A DNA stretch of 53,544 nt from Streptomyces cellulosae (GCF_000721105.1 NZ_JOEV01000063.1:1-53544), one strand, 5' to 3'. Shown: positions 19,043-28,719, numbered from the stretch's first letter. A program made the numbers and translations. The notes: generated from the letters alone by a model not told the origin.

Positions 19043-19657
19043 ATGTCGGGTGGGTCATGGCAGGACGGCGGGCTGCCCGGTGCCACAGCGGCGGTCGCGC
19101 TGAGGGCCTCGCACGCGGACCGCGACCACGTGGTGGACGTGCTGCGCGTCGCGGCGGGGGACGGCCGGCTCAGCGGGGAAGAGCTGGACGAGCGGGTGGG
19201 GGCCGCCCTGACCGCACGCACCATGGGTGAGTTGGCGGTGCTGACGGCGGATCTGCCGACCTCGGCGTCCCCGTGGGCGGGCGCGGGTGCGGCCGAGGTC
19301 AAGGACGTCGTGCGGATTGAGCAGGAAGGTGCTTCCACCCGGCGCGGCGAGGGGTGGGTGGTGCCGCGGCGGATGGAGATCCGTTCCGCGTGGGGCGAGG
19401 TGATACTCGACTTCACGCAGGCCGTGATCGCCCATGACACGTTGCGGCTCGACCTCGACATACGTGGCGGGTCCCTGAAGCTGCTGACGCGGCCGGGTGT
19501 CGTCGTGGACACAGACGCGTTGGTGACCAACTACTCCAAGGTCAAGGAGCGGCGGGCAGTCGCGGACGACGGTCCTGTGGTGTTGCGGGTGGAGGTGGCC
19601 GGGGAGGTGAGCTTCGGGCAGGTCGTGGTCCGGCCGCCGCGGCGGTTCGGGGGGTAG
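19043..19657 (+). CDS. DUF1707 domain protein
   Basis: A 204-residue protein. The DUF1707 (SHOCT-like) domain is at about 14-68: RASHADRDHVVDVLRVAAGDGRLSGEELDERVGAA, then MGELAVLTADLP. The rest is a beta-rich domain (RSAWGEVILDFTQAVI, LDLDIRGGSLKLLTRPG), like DUF4097-type or cell-wall-active adhesin-like repeats. There is no membrane segment. Function is unknown. ATG 19043 has GAGAGGATGAGGGG in front. The 9-base CGATATATC shared with the PadR promoter suggests shared control. Confidence 0.85.
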   Translation: MSGGSWQDGGLPGATAAVALRASHADRDHVVDVLRVAAGDGRLSGEELDERVGAALTARTMGELAVLTADLPTSASPWAGAGAAEVKDVVRIEQEGASTRRGEGWVVPRRMEIRSAWGEVILDFTQAVIAHDTLRLDLDIRGGSLKLLTRPGVVVDTDALVTNYSKVKERRAVADDGPVVLRVEVAGEVSFGQVVVRPPRRFGG

Positions 19658-19688
19658 CCGCCGAGCGGCGCGGTGGACGACGAGCGGC

Positions 19689-19702
19689 GGGGGGGGGGGG
19701 GG
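19689..19702 (+). repeat. 14-G homopolymer
   Basis: A run of 14 G residues, followed at 19739-19747 by a run of nine. Length is likely uncertain in short-read assembly. Confidence 0.85.
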
Positions 19703-19814
19703 ACCACGCGGTCGCACGTTGGCTGACGAAAAGGGGTCGGGGGGGGGACCGAGCGGCCACAACCGAGCGGAACGGTGACGAGGCTGGTCGCGGGGGGACA
19801 CCGTTGGCCTCCCC

Positions 19815-19998
19815 GCGAGGACAAGATCGGCCGCCCGGCGAGGACAGAGGCGGCCGCCCGGCGAGGACAGAGGTGGCCGGCTCGCGAGGATAGAGGCGGT
19901 CGCCCCGCGAGGACAGAGGCGGCCGGCTCGCAGGGACACCACAGGCCGGTTCCCCGGGACACCACCGGCCGGCTCGCCAAGACCCGATCGGCGAACAC
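19815..19998 (+). repeat. eight-copy 23-bp tandem repeat
   Basis: Units begin at 19815, 19838, 19861, 19884, 19907, 19930, 19953 and 19976, exactly 23 bp apart. The consensus is roughly GCGAGGACAGAGG followed by CGGCCGCCCG; the last three copies are diverged. The array fills most of the 473-bp space (19658-20130) between the convergent DUF1707 and permease genes. No protein-coding gene is supported there. Confidence 0.88.
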
Positions 19999-20013
19999 AC
20001 AGGGACGCTCCTC

Positions 20014-20041
20014 CGTGGGCCGTGGGCCGTGGGCCGTGGGC
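20014..20041 (+). repeat. four copies of CGTGGGC
   Basis: Perfect 7-bp tandem repeat, four units, close to the 3' end of the permease gene. Confidence 0.9.
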
Positions 20042-20130
20042 CCCCGTGGTCGCTCCTTCCGTGGCCGGGCGATCGCCTTCGGACAGGGCGGATCGGCCCG
20101 TGGTCAGCGGTCCCGCCCTGCCAGGGCAGA

Positions 20131-22083
20131 TCACCCGGTGTGCACCCGCGGCCTCCGCGCCCGGTCTGGTTCCGCCTCGCGCAGGACCTCTCGGGTGACC
20201 GGGGCGACCTCGCCCTGGCCGAAGAGGAAGAAGCGGAGGAAGTTGGCGAAGGGGTTGCCCTCGGTCCACTCGAAGTAGATGTGCGGGGTGCAGTTGGTCG
20301 CGTCGCGGACGTGCAGGAGCAGAGCGGCCAGGGCGTTGGGGATGGAGGAGGACTCCAGGGTCAGGACGCGGTAGCGCTTGTGGAGGACCTCGCCGCGCAC
20401 CGTCAGGCCCGCCTCGAACTCGGACGGGTCGAGGACCGTGACCTCGACGAAGACGAAGTCCTCCCCGGGGATGTCGTTGTCCTGCTGGATCTGCTCGATC
20501 TTGTCGCGGTACTCGGCCTTGTCCCGCCGGTCGGGCTCGTTGGCGATGAACCGTATCTTGCGACTGGACATGTCCCGGACGAAACGTTCCGCCATGTCGT
20601 CGAGCGTCACGCTGGTCACCCGGAGTTCGAAGGCGCGGGCCAGCCGGGACAGCAGGGAGACCAGAATGATGCCGGCGATGAAGCAGGCGCCGATCTTCAC
20701 GCCGTCGGGCCGCTCGATGACGTTCACGACCGTCGTGTAGAGGAACACCGCTGAGATCACCGCGAAGCCGATGGTCCCCTTGCGCTGGCGGGCCTTGCGG
20801 GCGGCGATGGTCACCGCGATCGCCGCGGAACTGATCAGGACGAGGACGCCGGTGGCGTAGGCGCCGCCCTGCGCGTCGACGTCCGCGTCGAAGATCCAGG
20901 TGACCAGGAAGGCGATGAGGATGAAGACGATGACCATCGGGCGCACGGCGCGGGCCCAGTGCGGCGCCATGCCGTAACGGGGCAGATAGCGGGGCATCAG
21001 GTTGAGCAGCCCGGCCATGGCGGAGGCGCCGGCGAACCACAGGATGGCGATGGTCGAGACGTCGTAGACCGTACCGAAGGCGCTGCCCAGGTAGTTGTGC
21101 GCGAGGTACGCGAGGGCTCGGCCGTTGGCCTGGCCGCCGGACGCGAACTGCTTCTCCGGGATCAGCAGGGTGGTGATGAAACTGGTGGCGATGAGGAAGC
21201 AGCTCATGATCACGGCGGCGGTGGTGAGCAGCTTCTTGGTGCCCCGGATCCGGCCGGTGGGCCGTTCGTCGGTGTCGTCGGGGTCGCCCTGGACATGTGG
21301 CATCACCGCCACGCCGGTCTCGAAGCCGGACAGGCCGAGCGCGAGCTTCGGGAAGACCAGCAGGGCCACGCCGACCATGGCGAAGACGTTGCCGTGCTCC
21401 GTGGTCAGGGCACCGGCCCAGTCGGTGACGACATGGCCGGCGGTGATGACGTGCCACAGCCCCACGAACACGACGACGAGGTTCAGCGTGAGGTAGATGC
21501 CGACCAGGACGACGGCGACGCCGATGGCCTCCAGGAAGCCCTTGAGGAACACCGCGCCGAGCAGCGCCACGAGGATCAGGGTGATCAGCATCTGCTTGTC
21601 GTGCAGGGTGCTGGTCAGATGCGGGTTCTCGATCAGGTGCGTCGAGGCGTCAGCCGCCGAGAGCGTGATGGTGATCAGGAAGTCGGTGGCGGCGAAGCCG
21701 AGCAGGGTCAGGACGAACAGCTTGCCCTTCCAGAAGGACAGCAGTCGCTCCAGCATGGCGATCGAACCCTCGCCGTGGGGACTCTCCTCGGCCACGCGGC
21801 GGTACACGGGCAGGGCGCCCGCCAGGGTGACGATCACCAGCACGATGGTCGCCACCGGTGACAGCAGACCGGCCGCGAGCGCCGCGATGCCCGGCTGGTA
21901 GCCGAGGGTGGAGAAGTAGTCGACTCCGGTCAGGCACATCACCCGCCACCAGCGGCGTCCCTGGTGGGCGGGTTCGGGAACGGCGTGCGGGCCCTGGTGG
22001 CCGCCGCCCTTGCCCATGTCGGACAGGCCCTCCAGCATCCAGGAGCGCAGGCGACTGGGAGGAGGGTGTTCGGTGGTGGCCAT
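20131..22083 (-). CDS. APC-superfamily permease, possibly a potassium importer (KimA-like)
   Basis: This is a 650-residue transporter. A soluble start (to about 45) precedes about 12 hydrophobic segments (55-480), beginning [24 protein letters not shown]. The last roughly 150 residues are a cytoplasmic domain ([22 protein letters not shown]). That is longer than standard amino-acid permeases (about 450-500) and close to the KimA/KUP potassium importers. It is divergent from the kdp potassium-ATPase operon, which supports K+ as substrate, though this is inference. The original family name amino acid permease remains possible. ATG 22083 has AGGAGC upstream. Confidence 0.75.
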   Translation of the reverse strand: MATTEHPPPSRLRSWMLEGLSDMGKGGGHQGPHAVPEPAHQGRRWWRVMCLTGVDYFSTLGYQPGIAALAAGLLSPVATIVLVIVTLAGALPVYRRVAEESPHGEGSIAMLERLLSFWKGKLFVLTLLGFAATDFLITITLSAADASTHLIENPHLTSTLHDKQMLITLILVALLGAVFLKGFLEAIGVAVVLVGIYLTLNLVVVFVGLWHVITAGHVVTDWAGALTTEHGNVFAMVGVALLVFPKLALGLSGFETGVAVMPHVQGDPDDTDERPTGRIRGTKKLLTTAAVIMSCFLIATSFITTLLIPEKQFASGGQANGRALAYLAHNYLGSAFGTVYDVSTIAILWFAGASAMAGLLNLMPRYLPRYGMAPHWARAVRPMVIVFILIAFLVTWIFDADVDAQGGAYATGVLVLISSAAIAVTIAARKARQRKGTIGFAVISAVFLYTTVVNVIERPDGVKIGACFIAGIILVSLLSRLARAFELRVTSVTLDDMAERFVRDMSSRKIRFIANEPDRRDKAEYRDKIEQIQQDNDIPGEDFVFVEVTVLDPSEFEAGLTVRGEVLHKRYRVLTLESSSIPNALAALLLHVRDATNCTPHIYFEWTEGNPFANFLRFFLFGQGEVAPVTREVLREAEPDRARRPRVHTG

Positions 22084-22877
22084 CGGGCGTGCTCCTGAAG
22101 TGCGGCTCGGCGTGTGGATCCGGCCATCACGCATTCGGCGCAATCAGCGTAAGCGGAGAGTGATGTCAGGGCCTGCGGATGCAGGGGCGGAGGGCGTCAA
22201 GCTTGCGTTAAGACTGGTTCGCCGGGATTTCGTAGCACGTCAAGCATGGGATCGGTGAGTCGACGGGCCCGCGTGTCTGGGTCGTGCGGGGGAGCGGGGT
22301 GGACGAGCGGGCGGACACCCAGCGTCATGACGTACGGCGGTTTCCGGCCACCTCCGGTCCGCCGTGCGCGGCTGTGGAGTCAGGGTCGGCGTTCCCGCAG
22401 CGGGCCCCGGGAGGACAGCCGGGCCCTCGCTGAACACGGACCCGGGGCGGGTACAGGACGACGGGGAGCATCACCGGCGACCAGGTCGACGAGCAGCAGC
22501 ACGAGGAGCGCGGCCGAGCAGCGGAGCGGACCGCGCAGTTCGCCGGACCAGTGGCGGTCGTGGACCCCGGCACCGGACGACTGCTCCTGCGCGTCGGCCG
22601 GGTCGTGCCGCACCTGGTCGGGGTGTCCCATGCCGCCGACGGCAAAACCGGCGGGATGTCGGCGCACCCTCCCTTGACGCGGCTCTGACGGGCAGCGGCA
22701 CACCTTGACGCCGTTCTGTCTCCGCGGGGCGACAGGGCCCCGTGCGGGGACGCCGTAAGAGTCCCGTCAAGGCCGCACGTGCTGCCGTATGGGACCCGTC
22801 AACGCCTGCCCCAGCAGGGCTTTCGCGGAGTTTCCTCGAAGCGTCCGTTCCTTCCGAACCTCACTCAGGAGCTCACG
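22084..22877. promoter_or_regulatory. 794-bp divergent regulatory region between permease and kdp operon
   Basis: No complete gene. It holds six copies of CGTCAAG or its near match: 22195-22201, 22238-22244, reverse 22673-22679, reverse 22704-22710, 22765-22771 and CGTCAAC 22797-22803. At 22196-22224, GTCAAG, GTTAAG and TTCGCC recur at 11-bp spacing, as in OmpR-family response-regulator sites. A frame from 22470 to 22687 has strong third-position GC but no start codon; it may be a gene remnant. Confidence 0.45.
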
Positions 22878-22961
22878 ATGGCCGATCTGGCCTTCGTCGT
22901 CACCACGGCCGCGGTCTTCGCGCTGGTGGCTCTCGTCGCCAAGGGGGTGACGAAGCTGTGA
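22878..22961 (+). CDS. 27-residue membrane peptide upstream of kdpF
   Basis: MADLAFVVTTAAVFALVALV begins a 27-residue product that is one hydrophobic helix with a short basic tail (AKGVTKL). It has a good ribosome site (CAGGAG, 7 nt spacing). Its TGA overlaps the GTG of kdpF (GTGA), so the two are translationally coupled. No described Kdp subunit matches it. It resembles KdpF in size and topology and could be a second small stabilising or regulatory subunit. Confidence 0.7.
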   Translation: MADLAFVVTTAAVFALVALVAKGVTKL

Positions 22962-23047
22962 CCGCCGAAAACGTCGTCGGTCTGGTCGTGGCCGTCGCTC
23001 TGCTGGGCTATCTCGTTCTCGCCCTGATCTTCCCGGAGAGGTTCTGA
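22958..23047 (+). CDS. kdpF: potassium-transporting ATPase subunit F
   Basis: A 29-residue, single-helix peptide ([20 protein letters not shown], then LALIFPERF), ending in the typical KdpF L-x-x-P-E-(R/K)-F. KdpF stabilises the KdpABC complex in the membrane. The GTG start overlaps the preceding stop; kdpA starts 8 bp after its own stop. Confidence 0.92.
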   Translation: MTAENVVGLVVAVALLGYLVLALIFPERF

Positions 23048-23054
23048 GCCCCCC

Positions 23055-24719
23055 ATGGGTCCCGTACTCGCCGGCGTGCTCCAACTGCTGGCGCTGATCG
23101 TGGCGCTGGCGCTCGCCTACACACCCCTCGGCACCTACATGGCCCGGGTCTACTCCTCCGACCGGCACTGGCGTGTCGAGCGGTGGATCTACAAAGGCAT
23201 CGGTGCCGACCCGGACACCGAGATGCGCTGGCCCGCGTACCTGCGAGGGGTCCTCGCCTTCTCCGCGGCCGGCGTCCTGTTCCTCTATCTGCTCCAGCGG
23301 CTCCAAGGAGTCCTGCCGCTGTCGCTCGGCTTCAGGTCCATCGACCCGGACCAGGCCTTCGACACCGCCGCGTCCTTCGTGACCAACACCAACTGGCAGT
23401 CGTACTACGGCGAACAGGCCATGGGCCATGTGGTGCAGACCGCCGGGCTGGCCGTGCAGAACTTCGTCTCCGCGGCCGTCGGGATCGCCGTGGCCGTGGC
23501 GTTGGTGCGCGGTTTCGCCAGGTCCCGTACCGGTGAACTCGGCAACTTCTGGGCCGACATGGTGCGGGGTGTCGTACGCGTTCTGCTGCCGGGCGCCTTC
23601 CTCGCCGCGATCGTGCTGGTCGCCTGTGGGGTCATCCAGAACTTCTCCGGGATCCATGAGATCGGCCAGTTCATGGGTGGGGCGCAGCAGTGGAACGGCG
23701 GGGCCGTCGCCTCGCAGGAGGCGATCAAGGAGCTGGGGACGAACGGGGGCGGCTACTTCAACGCCAACAGCGCCCATCCGTTCGAGAACCCGACGCCGTT
23801 CACGAACCTCTTCGAGATCTTCCTGCTGCTGGTGATCCCGTTCGCGCTGACCCGGACCTTCGGCATCATGGTCGGCTCCGTCAGGCAGGGGTACGCCCTC
23901 CTCGCCACGATGGCCACCATCTGGGTCGGCTTCGTCGCCCTGATGATGTGGACCGAGTTCGCCCACCACGGCCCGGCGCTGCAGATCGCGGGCGGGGCGA
24001 TGGAGGGCAAGGAGGTCCGTTTCGGCGTCGGCTCGTCGTCGATCTTCGCGGTGTCGACCACCCTCACCTCGACCGGCGCGGTGGACTCCTTCCACTCGTC
24101 CTTCACCGGTCTCGGCGGCGGCATCACCATGCTCGGCATCATGCTGGGAGAGATCGCGCCCGGCGGCACGGGCTCCGGCCTCTACGGCATGCTGATCATG
24201 GCGATCGTCGCGGTGTTCATCGCCGGGCTCATGGTCGGCCGTACACCCGAGTACCTGGGCAAGAAGATCGGCACCCGCGAGATCAAACTGGCGGCCTGCT
24301 ACATCCTCGTCACCCCGGCACTCGTCCTCGTCTTCACCGCGCTGGCGATGGCGCTGCCCACTCCGGCCCACTCCATGACCAACGGCGGGGCGCACGGGTT
24401 CTCCGAGATCCTGTACGCCTATACGTCCGGCGCCAACAACAACGGCTCGGCGTTCGCCGGGCTGAACGCGGACACGCAGTGGTTCAACACCACCATCGGG
24501 CTCGCCATGCTGCTGGGCCGGTTCCTGCCGATGGTGTTCGTGCTGGCGCTCGCCGGATCCCTTGCCGAGCAGCGGCCCGTGCCGGTCACCGCGGGCACCC
24601 TGCGTACCGAAAAGCCGCTGTTCACCGGCTTGTTGGTGGGCGCGATCCTGATCATCACCGGTCTGACGTACTTCCCGGCACTGGCGCTGGGACCGCTCGC
24701 CGAAGGGCTGGCGTCATGA
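23055..24719 (+). CDS. kdpA: potassium-transporting ATPase, channel-like subunit A
   Basis: A 554-residue membrane protein with the four KdpA selectivity-filter regions, for example [13 protein letters not shown] (about 108-120), [21 protein letters not shown] (about 228-248, the GTNGGG loop) and [16 protein letters not shown]. It forms the K+ pathway of the high-affinity Kdp pump. The ATG lies 8 bp after kdpF; the stop is followed by kdpB after 28 bp. Full family length. Confidence 0.97.
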   Translation: MGPVLAGVLQLLALIVALALAYTPLGTYMARVYSSDRHWRVERWIYKGIGADPDTEMRWPAYLRGVLAFSAAGVLFLYLLQRLQGVLPLSLGFRSIDPDQAFDTAASFVTNTNWQSYYGEQAMGHVVQTAGLAVQNFVSAAVGIAVAVALVRGFARSRTGELGNFWADMVRGVVRVLLPGAFLAAIVLVACGVIQNFSGIHEIGQFMGGAQQWNGGAVASQEAIKELGTNGGGYFNANSAHPFENPTPFTNLFEIFLLLVIPFALTRTFGIMVGSVRQGYALLATMATIWVGFVALMMWTEFAHHGPALQIAGGAMEGKEVRFGVGSSSIFAVSTTLTSTGAVDSFHSSFTGLGGGITMLGIMLGEIAPGGTGSGLYGMLIMAIVAVFIAGLMVGRTPEYLGKKIGTREIKLAACYILVTPALVLVFTALAMALPTPAHSMTNGGAHGFSEILYAYTSGANNNGSAFAGLNADTQWFNTTIGLAMLLGRFLPMVFVLALAGSLAEQRPVPVTAGTLRTEKPLFTGLLVGAILIITGLTYFPALALGPLAEGLAS

Positions 24720-24747
24720 CCACCGGCTCGAGAACCCGGAGGACTCC

Positions 24748-26835
24748 GTGTCCACAGCCAGCGAGACCCGGGCGCCGCGCGACGACGTACCCACCGCTCG
24801 CCCGTCCGCCGAGGGCCGGGTCGGCGCCGGACTGTTCGACCCCGGGCAGTTGGTGAGGTCACTGCCGGACGCGTTCCGCAAGCTCGACCCGCGGGTGATG
24901 GTCAAGTCGCCCGTGATGTTCGTGGTGTGGGTCGGTTCGGTGCTGACCACCGTCTTCTCCTTCAAGGACCCCGGCGACTGGTTCGGCTGGACGATCAGTG
25001 CCTGGCTGTGGCTGACCGTCGTCTTCGCCAACCTGGCGGAGGCGGTCGCCGAGGGCCGCGGCAAGGCGCAGGCGGACACCCTGCGCAAGGCCAAGAGCGA
25101 CAGCGTGGCCCGCAAGGCCGACGGCACCGTGGTCCCCGGCACCGAACTGCGCGTCGGTGACCTGGTCGTCTGTGAGGCCGGAGACGTCATTCCCGGCGAC
25201 GGGGACGTGGTCGAAGGGGTCGCCTCCGTCGACGAGTCGGCGATCACCGGTGAGTCGGCGCCCGTCATCCGGGAGTCCGGCGGCGACCGGAGTGCCGTCA
25301 CCGGCGGAACGAGGGTTCTCTCCGACCGGATCGTCATTAAGATCACCACAAGACCGGGGGAGACCTTCATCGACCGGATGATCAGCCTCGTCGAGGGCGC
25401 CGCCCGGCAGAAGACGCCGAACGAGATCGCGCTGAACATCCTGCTGTCCTCGCTGACCATCGTGTTCCTGCTGGCGTGCGCCACGCTGCCGCCGTTCGCG
25501 GACTACGCGGGCACCCGTCTCACACTGGTCGTGCTGGTGGCCCTCCTGGTCTGTCTCATCCCGACGACGATCGGCGCGCTGCTGTCGGCGATCGGCATCG
25601 CGGGCATGGACCGACTGGTGCAGCGCAATGTGCTGGCCATGTCGGGGCGCGCGGTCGAGGCCGCCGGTGACGTGTCGACGCTGCTGCTCGACAAGACCGG
25701 CACCATCACCCTCGGCAACCGGCAGGCCTCTCAGTTCGTGCCGGTGCGGGGGGTGACGGCCGCCGAGGTCGCCGACGCGGCCCAGCTGTCGTCGCTGGCC
25801 GACGAGACGCCCGAGGGCCGCTCGATCGTCGTCCTGGCCAAGGAGCGGTACGGGCTGCGGGAGCGGCACCAGGGCGAGTTGGCCGGGGCGGAGTGGATCG
25901 CGTTCACCGCGCAGACCCGGATGTCCGGCGCGGACGTCGACGGCCGGAGGATCCGCAAGGGGGCGGCCGCTTCGGTCGTCGCCTGGGTGAAGGAGCAGGG
26001 AGGTGAAGTCGCCCAGGACACACAGGAGTTGACGGATGCGATCTCCGAAGCGGGTGGTACGCCGTTGCTGGTGGCGGTCGAGGACGTCGACGGGGCGCGG
26101 GTGCTGGGCGTGATCCACCTCAAGGACGTCGTCAAGGAGGGCATGCGGGAGCGGTTCGACGAGCTGCGCCGCATGGGCATCAGAACCGTCATGATCACCG
26201 GCGACAACCCGCTGACGGCGAAGGCGATCGCCGAGGAGGCAGGCGTCGACGACTTCCTCGCGGAGGCCACTCCCGAGGACAAGATGGCCCTGATCCGGCG
26301 GGAGCAGGCCGGCGGCAAACTGGTCGCGATGACGGGCGACGGCACGAACGACGCGCCCGCGCTGGCCCAGGCGGACGTCGGTGTGGCCATGAACACCGGT
26401 ACGTCGGCCGCCAAGGAGGCCGGCAACATGGTCGACCTCGACTCCAACCCGACCAAGCTCATCGAGATCGTCGAGATCGGCAAGCAACTGCTGATCACCC
26501 GGGGCGCGTTGACCACGTTCTCCATAGCCAACGACGTGGCCAAGTACTTCGCGATCATCCCGGCGCTGTTCGCGGCGGTCTACCCGGGTCTGGACAAGCT
26601 CAACGTCATGCGGCTGTCGTCGCCGGACTCCGCCATCCTGTCGGCCGTCGTCTTCAACGCGCTGATCATCATCGCGCTGGTGCCGCTGGCCCTGCGGGGT
26701 GTGCGGTACCGGCCGGTGAGCGCGGACCGCATGCTGCGCCGCAACCTCGGGATCTACGGCCTCGGCGGACTGGTCGCCCCCTTCGTCGGCATCAAGATCA
26801 TCGACCTGCTCATCTCTCTGATCCCCGGGCTGTAA
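24748..26835 (+). CDS. kdpB: potassium-transporting P-type ATPase subunit B
   Basis: A 695-residue P-type ATPase. The phosphorylated aspartate is Asp315 in [12 protein letters not shown]. The actuator motif [12 protein letters not shown], the ATP-binding KGAA region ([14 protein letters not shown]) and the hinge [20 protein letters not shown] are all intact. It hydrolyses ATP to drive K+ through KdpA. GTG 24748 has GGAGGA upstream; the ATG overlapping the kdpA stop is out of frame. Confidence 0.97.
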   Translation: MSTASETRAPRDDVPTARPSAEGRVGAGLFDPGQLVRSLPDAFRKLDPRVMVKSPVMFVVWVGSVLTTVFSFKDPGDWFGWTISAWLWLTVVFANLAEAVAEGRGKAQADTLRKAKSDSVARKADGTVVPGTELRVGDLVVCEAGDVIPGDGDVVEGVASVDESAITGESAPVIRESGGDRSAVTGGTRVLSDRIVIKITTRPGETFIDRMISLVEGAARQKTPNEIALNILLSSLTIVFLLACATLPPFADYAGTRLTLVVLVALLVCLIPTTIGALLSAIGIAGMDRLVQRNVLAMSGRAVEAAGDVSTLLLDKTGTITLGNRQASQFVPVRGVTAAEVADAAQLSSLADETPEGRSIVVLAKERYGLRERHQGELAGAEWIAFTAQTRMSGADVDGRRIRKGAAASVVAWVKEQGGEVAQDTQELTDAISEAGGTPLLVAVEDVDGARVLGVIHLKDVVKEGMRERFDELRRMGIRTVMITGDNPLTAKAIAEEAGVDDFLAEATPEDKMALIRREQAGGKLVAMTGDGTNDAPALAQADVGVAMNTGTSAAKEAGNMVDLDSNPTKLIEIVEIGKQLLITRGALTTFSIANDVAKYFAIIPALFAAVYPGLDKLNVMRLSSPDSAILSAVVFNALIIIALVPLALRGVRYRPVSADRMLRRNLGIYGLGGLVAPFVGIKIIDLLISLIPGL

Positions 26836-26860
26836 TTTCCTGAAAGCGTGGTGAAGGACC

Positions 26861-27496
26861 ATGAACAACTCCGTTGCGAACATCGCCCGGTTGATGGGCG
26901 CGGGGCTGCGGGCGCTGCTCGTGCTGACCCTGCTCACCGGCGTGATCTATCCGCTGGCGGTCACCGGTGTGGCCCAGGCGCTCTTCCACCACACGGCGAA
27001 CGGCTCGCAGGTGCGGGCGGACGGCGGGGTCGCGGGCTCCTCGCTGATCGGCCAACAGGACTACAGCCTGGACTACTTCCAGCCCCGGCCCGCCAAGGGG
27101 CTGGGCGTGAACTCGGTCAACACCCGGTACCGGCTGATCCTCTCCGGCGCCACCAACCGCTCCGCCGACAACCCCGAGCTCATCGCCTGGGTCAAGCAGG
27201 CCAAGGCCGAGGTCGTCAAGGAGAACTCCACGGCCGGCTACCAGGTCGAGCCGTCCCAGGTCCCCGCCGACGCGGTCACCTCCTCCGGCTCGGGCCTCGA
27301 CCCCGACATCTCCCCGGCCTACGCCGGCCTCCAGATCCACCGGGTCGCGGAGCGGAACCACCTGCCGGTCGCCCGGGTGGAGAAGCTCGTCGAGGACCAC
27401 ACCCAGGGCCGTACGTTCGGATTCATGGGTGAGCCCCGGGTGAACGTCCTCGAACTCAACATCGCACTCAGGGAATTGGCCCAGGGCGACGGATGA
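26861..27496 (+). CDS. kdpC: potassium-transporting ATPase subunit C
   Basis: A 211-residue protein with one N-terminal membrane helix (LRALLVLTLLTGVIYPLAVTG) and a soluble domain holding SLIGQ, FQPRP, then SGSGLDPDISPAYAGLQIHRVA, the KdpC signature. It is the accessory subunit that helps ATP binding by KdpB. It starts 25 bp after kdpB behind GAAGGA and is last in the operon. No kdpD or kdpE sensor genes are in the window. Confidence 0.96.
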   Translation: MNNSVANIARLMGAGLRALLVLTLLTGVIYPLAVTGVAQALFHHTANGSQVRADGGVAGSSLIGQQDYSLDYFQPRPAKGLGVNSVNTRYRLILSGATNRSADNPELIAWVKQAKAEVVKENSTAGYQVEPSQVPADAVTSSGSGLDPDISPAYAGLQIHRVAERNHLPVARVEKLVEDHTQGRTFGFMGEPRVNVLELNIALRELAQGDG

Positions 27497-27520
27497 CCCG
27501 GGTGCGGTCGTGGGTCCGCC

Positions 27521-27566
27521 GAGCATCACCCCCCGTCGGGAACAACCGTCCCTGGGGGTGATGCTC
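27521..27566 (+). terminator. kdp operon terminator
   Basis: A perfect 13-bp stem, GAGCATCACCCCC (27521-27533) with GGGGGTGATGCTC (27554-27566), 24 bp after kdpC. Confidence 0.88.
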
Positions 27567-27630
27567 GCATGGGGTACCGCTGCGAGAGCTGACCTTCTAC
27601 AGTGCGCTTCGTAACGTTCGTCGATGAGGC

Positions 27631-27641
27631 CGAATGTTTCG
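27631..27641. promoter_or_regulatory. candidate LacI-type operator before the GH43 gene
   Basis: CGAATGTTTCG has 4-bp CGAA/TTCG arms around TGT, 26 bp before the GH43 start. A similar site precedes the ABC operon at 28861. It is a candidate for the LacI regulator encoded at 33680. Confidence 0.5.
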
Positions 27642-27666
27642 TCGACCTCCGAAGGGGCTGACGCGG

Positions 27667-28719
27667 ATGCGGACCTACGACAACCCGGTGATCGGCGGGT
27701 TCCACCCGGACCCGAGTGTGTGCCGGGTGGGCGAGGACTACTACCTCGTCTGCTCGAGCTTCGAGTACTACCCGGGCGTCCCGCTCTTCCACAGCCGCGA
27801 CCTCGTGCACTGGCGGCAGATCGGCAACGTCCTGGACCGGCCCGGGCAGTTGACGCTGCCCGAGGACACGGTGGCCTCCGCCGGGATCTACGCCCCGACG
27901 ATCCGCCACCACGACGGCCGCTTCTACATGATCACGACCAGCGTGGCCGGCGGCGGCACCTTCCTCGTGAGCAGCGAGCGTCCCGAAGGGCCATGGTCCG
28001 ACCCGGTCCGGATCGACCTGGAGGGGATCGATCCCGACCTGGCCTGGGACGAGGACGGCTCCTGCTGGTGCGCCGGTTCCGGGGTCCGCCTCGCCCGTAT
28101 CGATCCGGCGACCGGGAAGGTGCTGGAGGGCCCGCTCCCGATGTGGTCCGGGACCGGGCTCCAGCACCCGGAGGCGCCGCACCTCCACCGCATCGGCGAC
28201 TGGTGGTACCTGATGCTCGCCGAGGGCGGCACCGCACACGGACACGCCGTCTCCATCGCCCGCGCCCGTTCCCCACGCGGCCCCTACGAACCCGCCCCGG
28301 CCAACCCCGTCCTCTCCCACCGCAGCACCGGTCTGCCCGTCCAGTGCACCGGACACGCCGACCTCGTGCAGGCGCCCGACGGCACCTGGTGGATGCTGCT
28401 GTTGGGCACCCGGCCGCGCGGCTTCTTCCCCGGGTTCCATGTGCTCGGCCGGGAGACGTTCCTGACCCCCGTCGAAGGCCACGAGTCCGTCGAAGGCCAC
28501 GAGTCCGTGGATGGTCGCGCATCCGTCGAAGCCCTCGAAGGCCATGAGTCCGTCGAAGGCCAGGCATCCGCCGAAGCCCGTGCATCCGCCGAAGCCCGCG
28601 AACCGCTGGCCGAGCTCGACGGCCGCTACCTCTCCACGCAGGTCGCCGGAGGCTTCACGGGGAGGGTGATCGGCATGTACGTCACGGAGGGCAGCGCCTC
28701 ATTCGACTGGTTCTCGTAG
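27667..28719 (+). CDS. GH43 glycoside hydrolase (beta-xylosidase-like), C-terminus rearranged
   Basis: A 350-residue protein. The five-bladed GH43 catalytic domain (1-268) is intact: general base Asp15 (FHPDPS), pKa-tuning Asp122 (GIDPD) and acid Glu169 (HPEAPHL). It would release xylose or arabinose from oligosaccharides. There is no signal peptide, so it should be cytoplasmic. GH43 xylosidases of this type normally have about 500-540 residues with a C-terminal beta-sandwich. Here residues 269-313 are a VEGHES-type repeat, followed only by what looks like the last strand of that sandwich (LSTQVAGGFTGRVIGMY to FDWF). ATG 27667 is used; 27634 is an alternative. Confidence 0.88.
   Translation: MRTYDNPVIGGFHPDPSVCRVGEDYYLVCSSFEYYPGVPLFHSRDLVHWRQIGNVLDRPGQLTLPEDTVASAGIYAPTIRHHDGRFYMITTSVAGGGTFLVSSERPEGPWSDPVRIDLEGIDPDLAWDEDGSCWCAGSGVRLARIDPATGKVLEGPLPMWSGTGLQHPEAPHLHRIGDWWYLMLAEGGTAHGHAVSIARARSPRGPYEPAPANPVLSHRSTGLPVQCTGHADLVQAPDGTWWMLLLGTRPRGFFPGFHVLGRETFLTPVEGHESVEGHESVDGRASVEALEGHESVEGQASAEARASAEAREPLAELDGRYLSTQVAGGFTGRVIGMYVTEGSASFDWFS
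28471..28605 (+). repeat. 18-bp coding repeats in the GH43 gene
   Basis: Seven 18-bp units begin at 28471, 28489, 28507, 28534, 28552, 28570 and 28588, with one extra 9-bp half unit at 28525. The first two are identical (GTCGAAGGCCACGAGTCC); later ones drift to GCCGAAGCCCG. All are in frame, giving VEGHES-like hexapeptides. Confidence 0.92.

Noticed and set aside
19815..19998. Possible CRISPR array
   Set aside because: The 23-bp period has no separation into constant repeats and unique spacers, the units drift gradually, and no cas genes are near.
19531..20000. Two overlapping minus-strand frames of about 150 codons over the 23-bp repeats
   Set aside because: They read the repeat as repetitive peptides in different frames and run into the antisense of the DUF1707 gene; no ribosome site supports either.
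22779..22961. A 60-codon form of the small peptide upstream of kdpF
   Set aside because: The upstream part lacks hydrophobic character and a ribosome site; the ATG at 22878 has CAGGAG at good spacing and starts exactly at the helix.
24859..26937. A 692-codon minus-strand frame opposite kdpB
   Set aside because: Shadow of kdpB: composition is Asp/Arg/Gly/Gln-rich and there is no ribosome site or domain.
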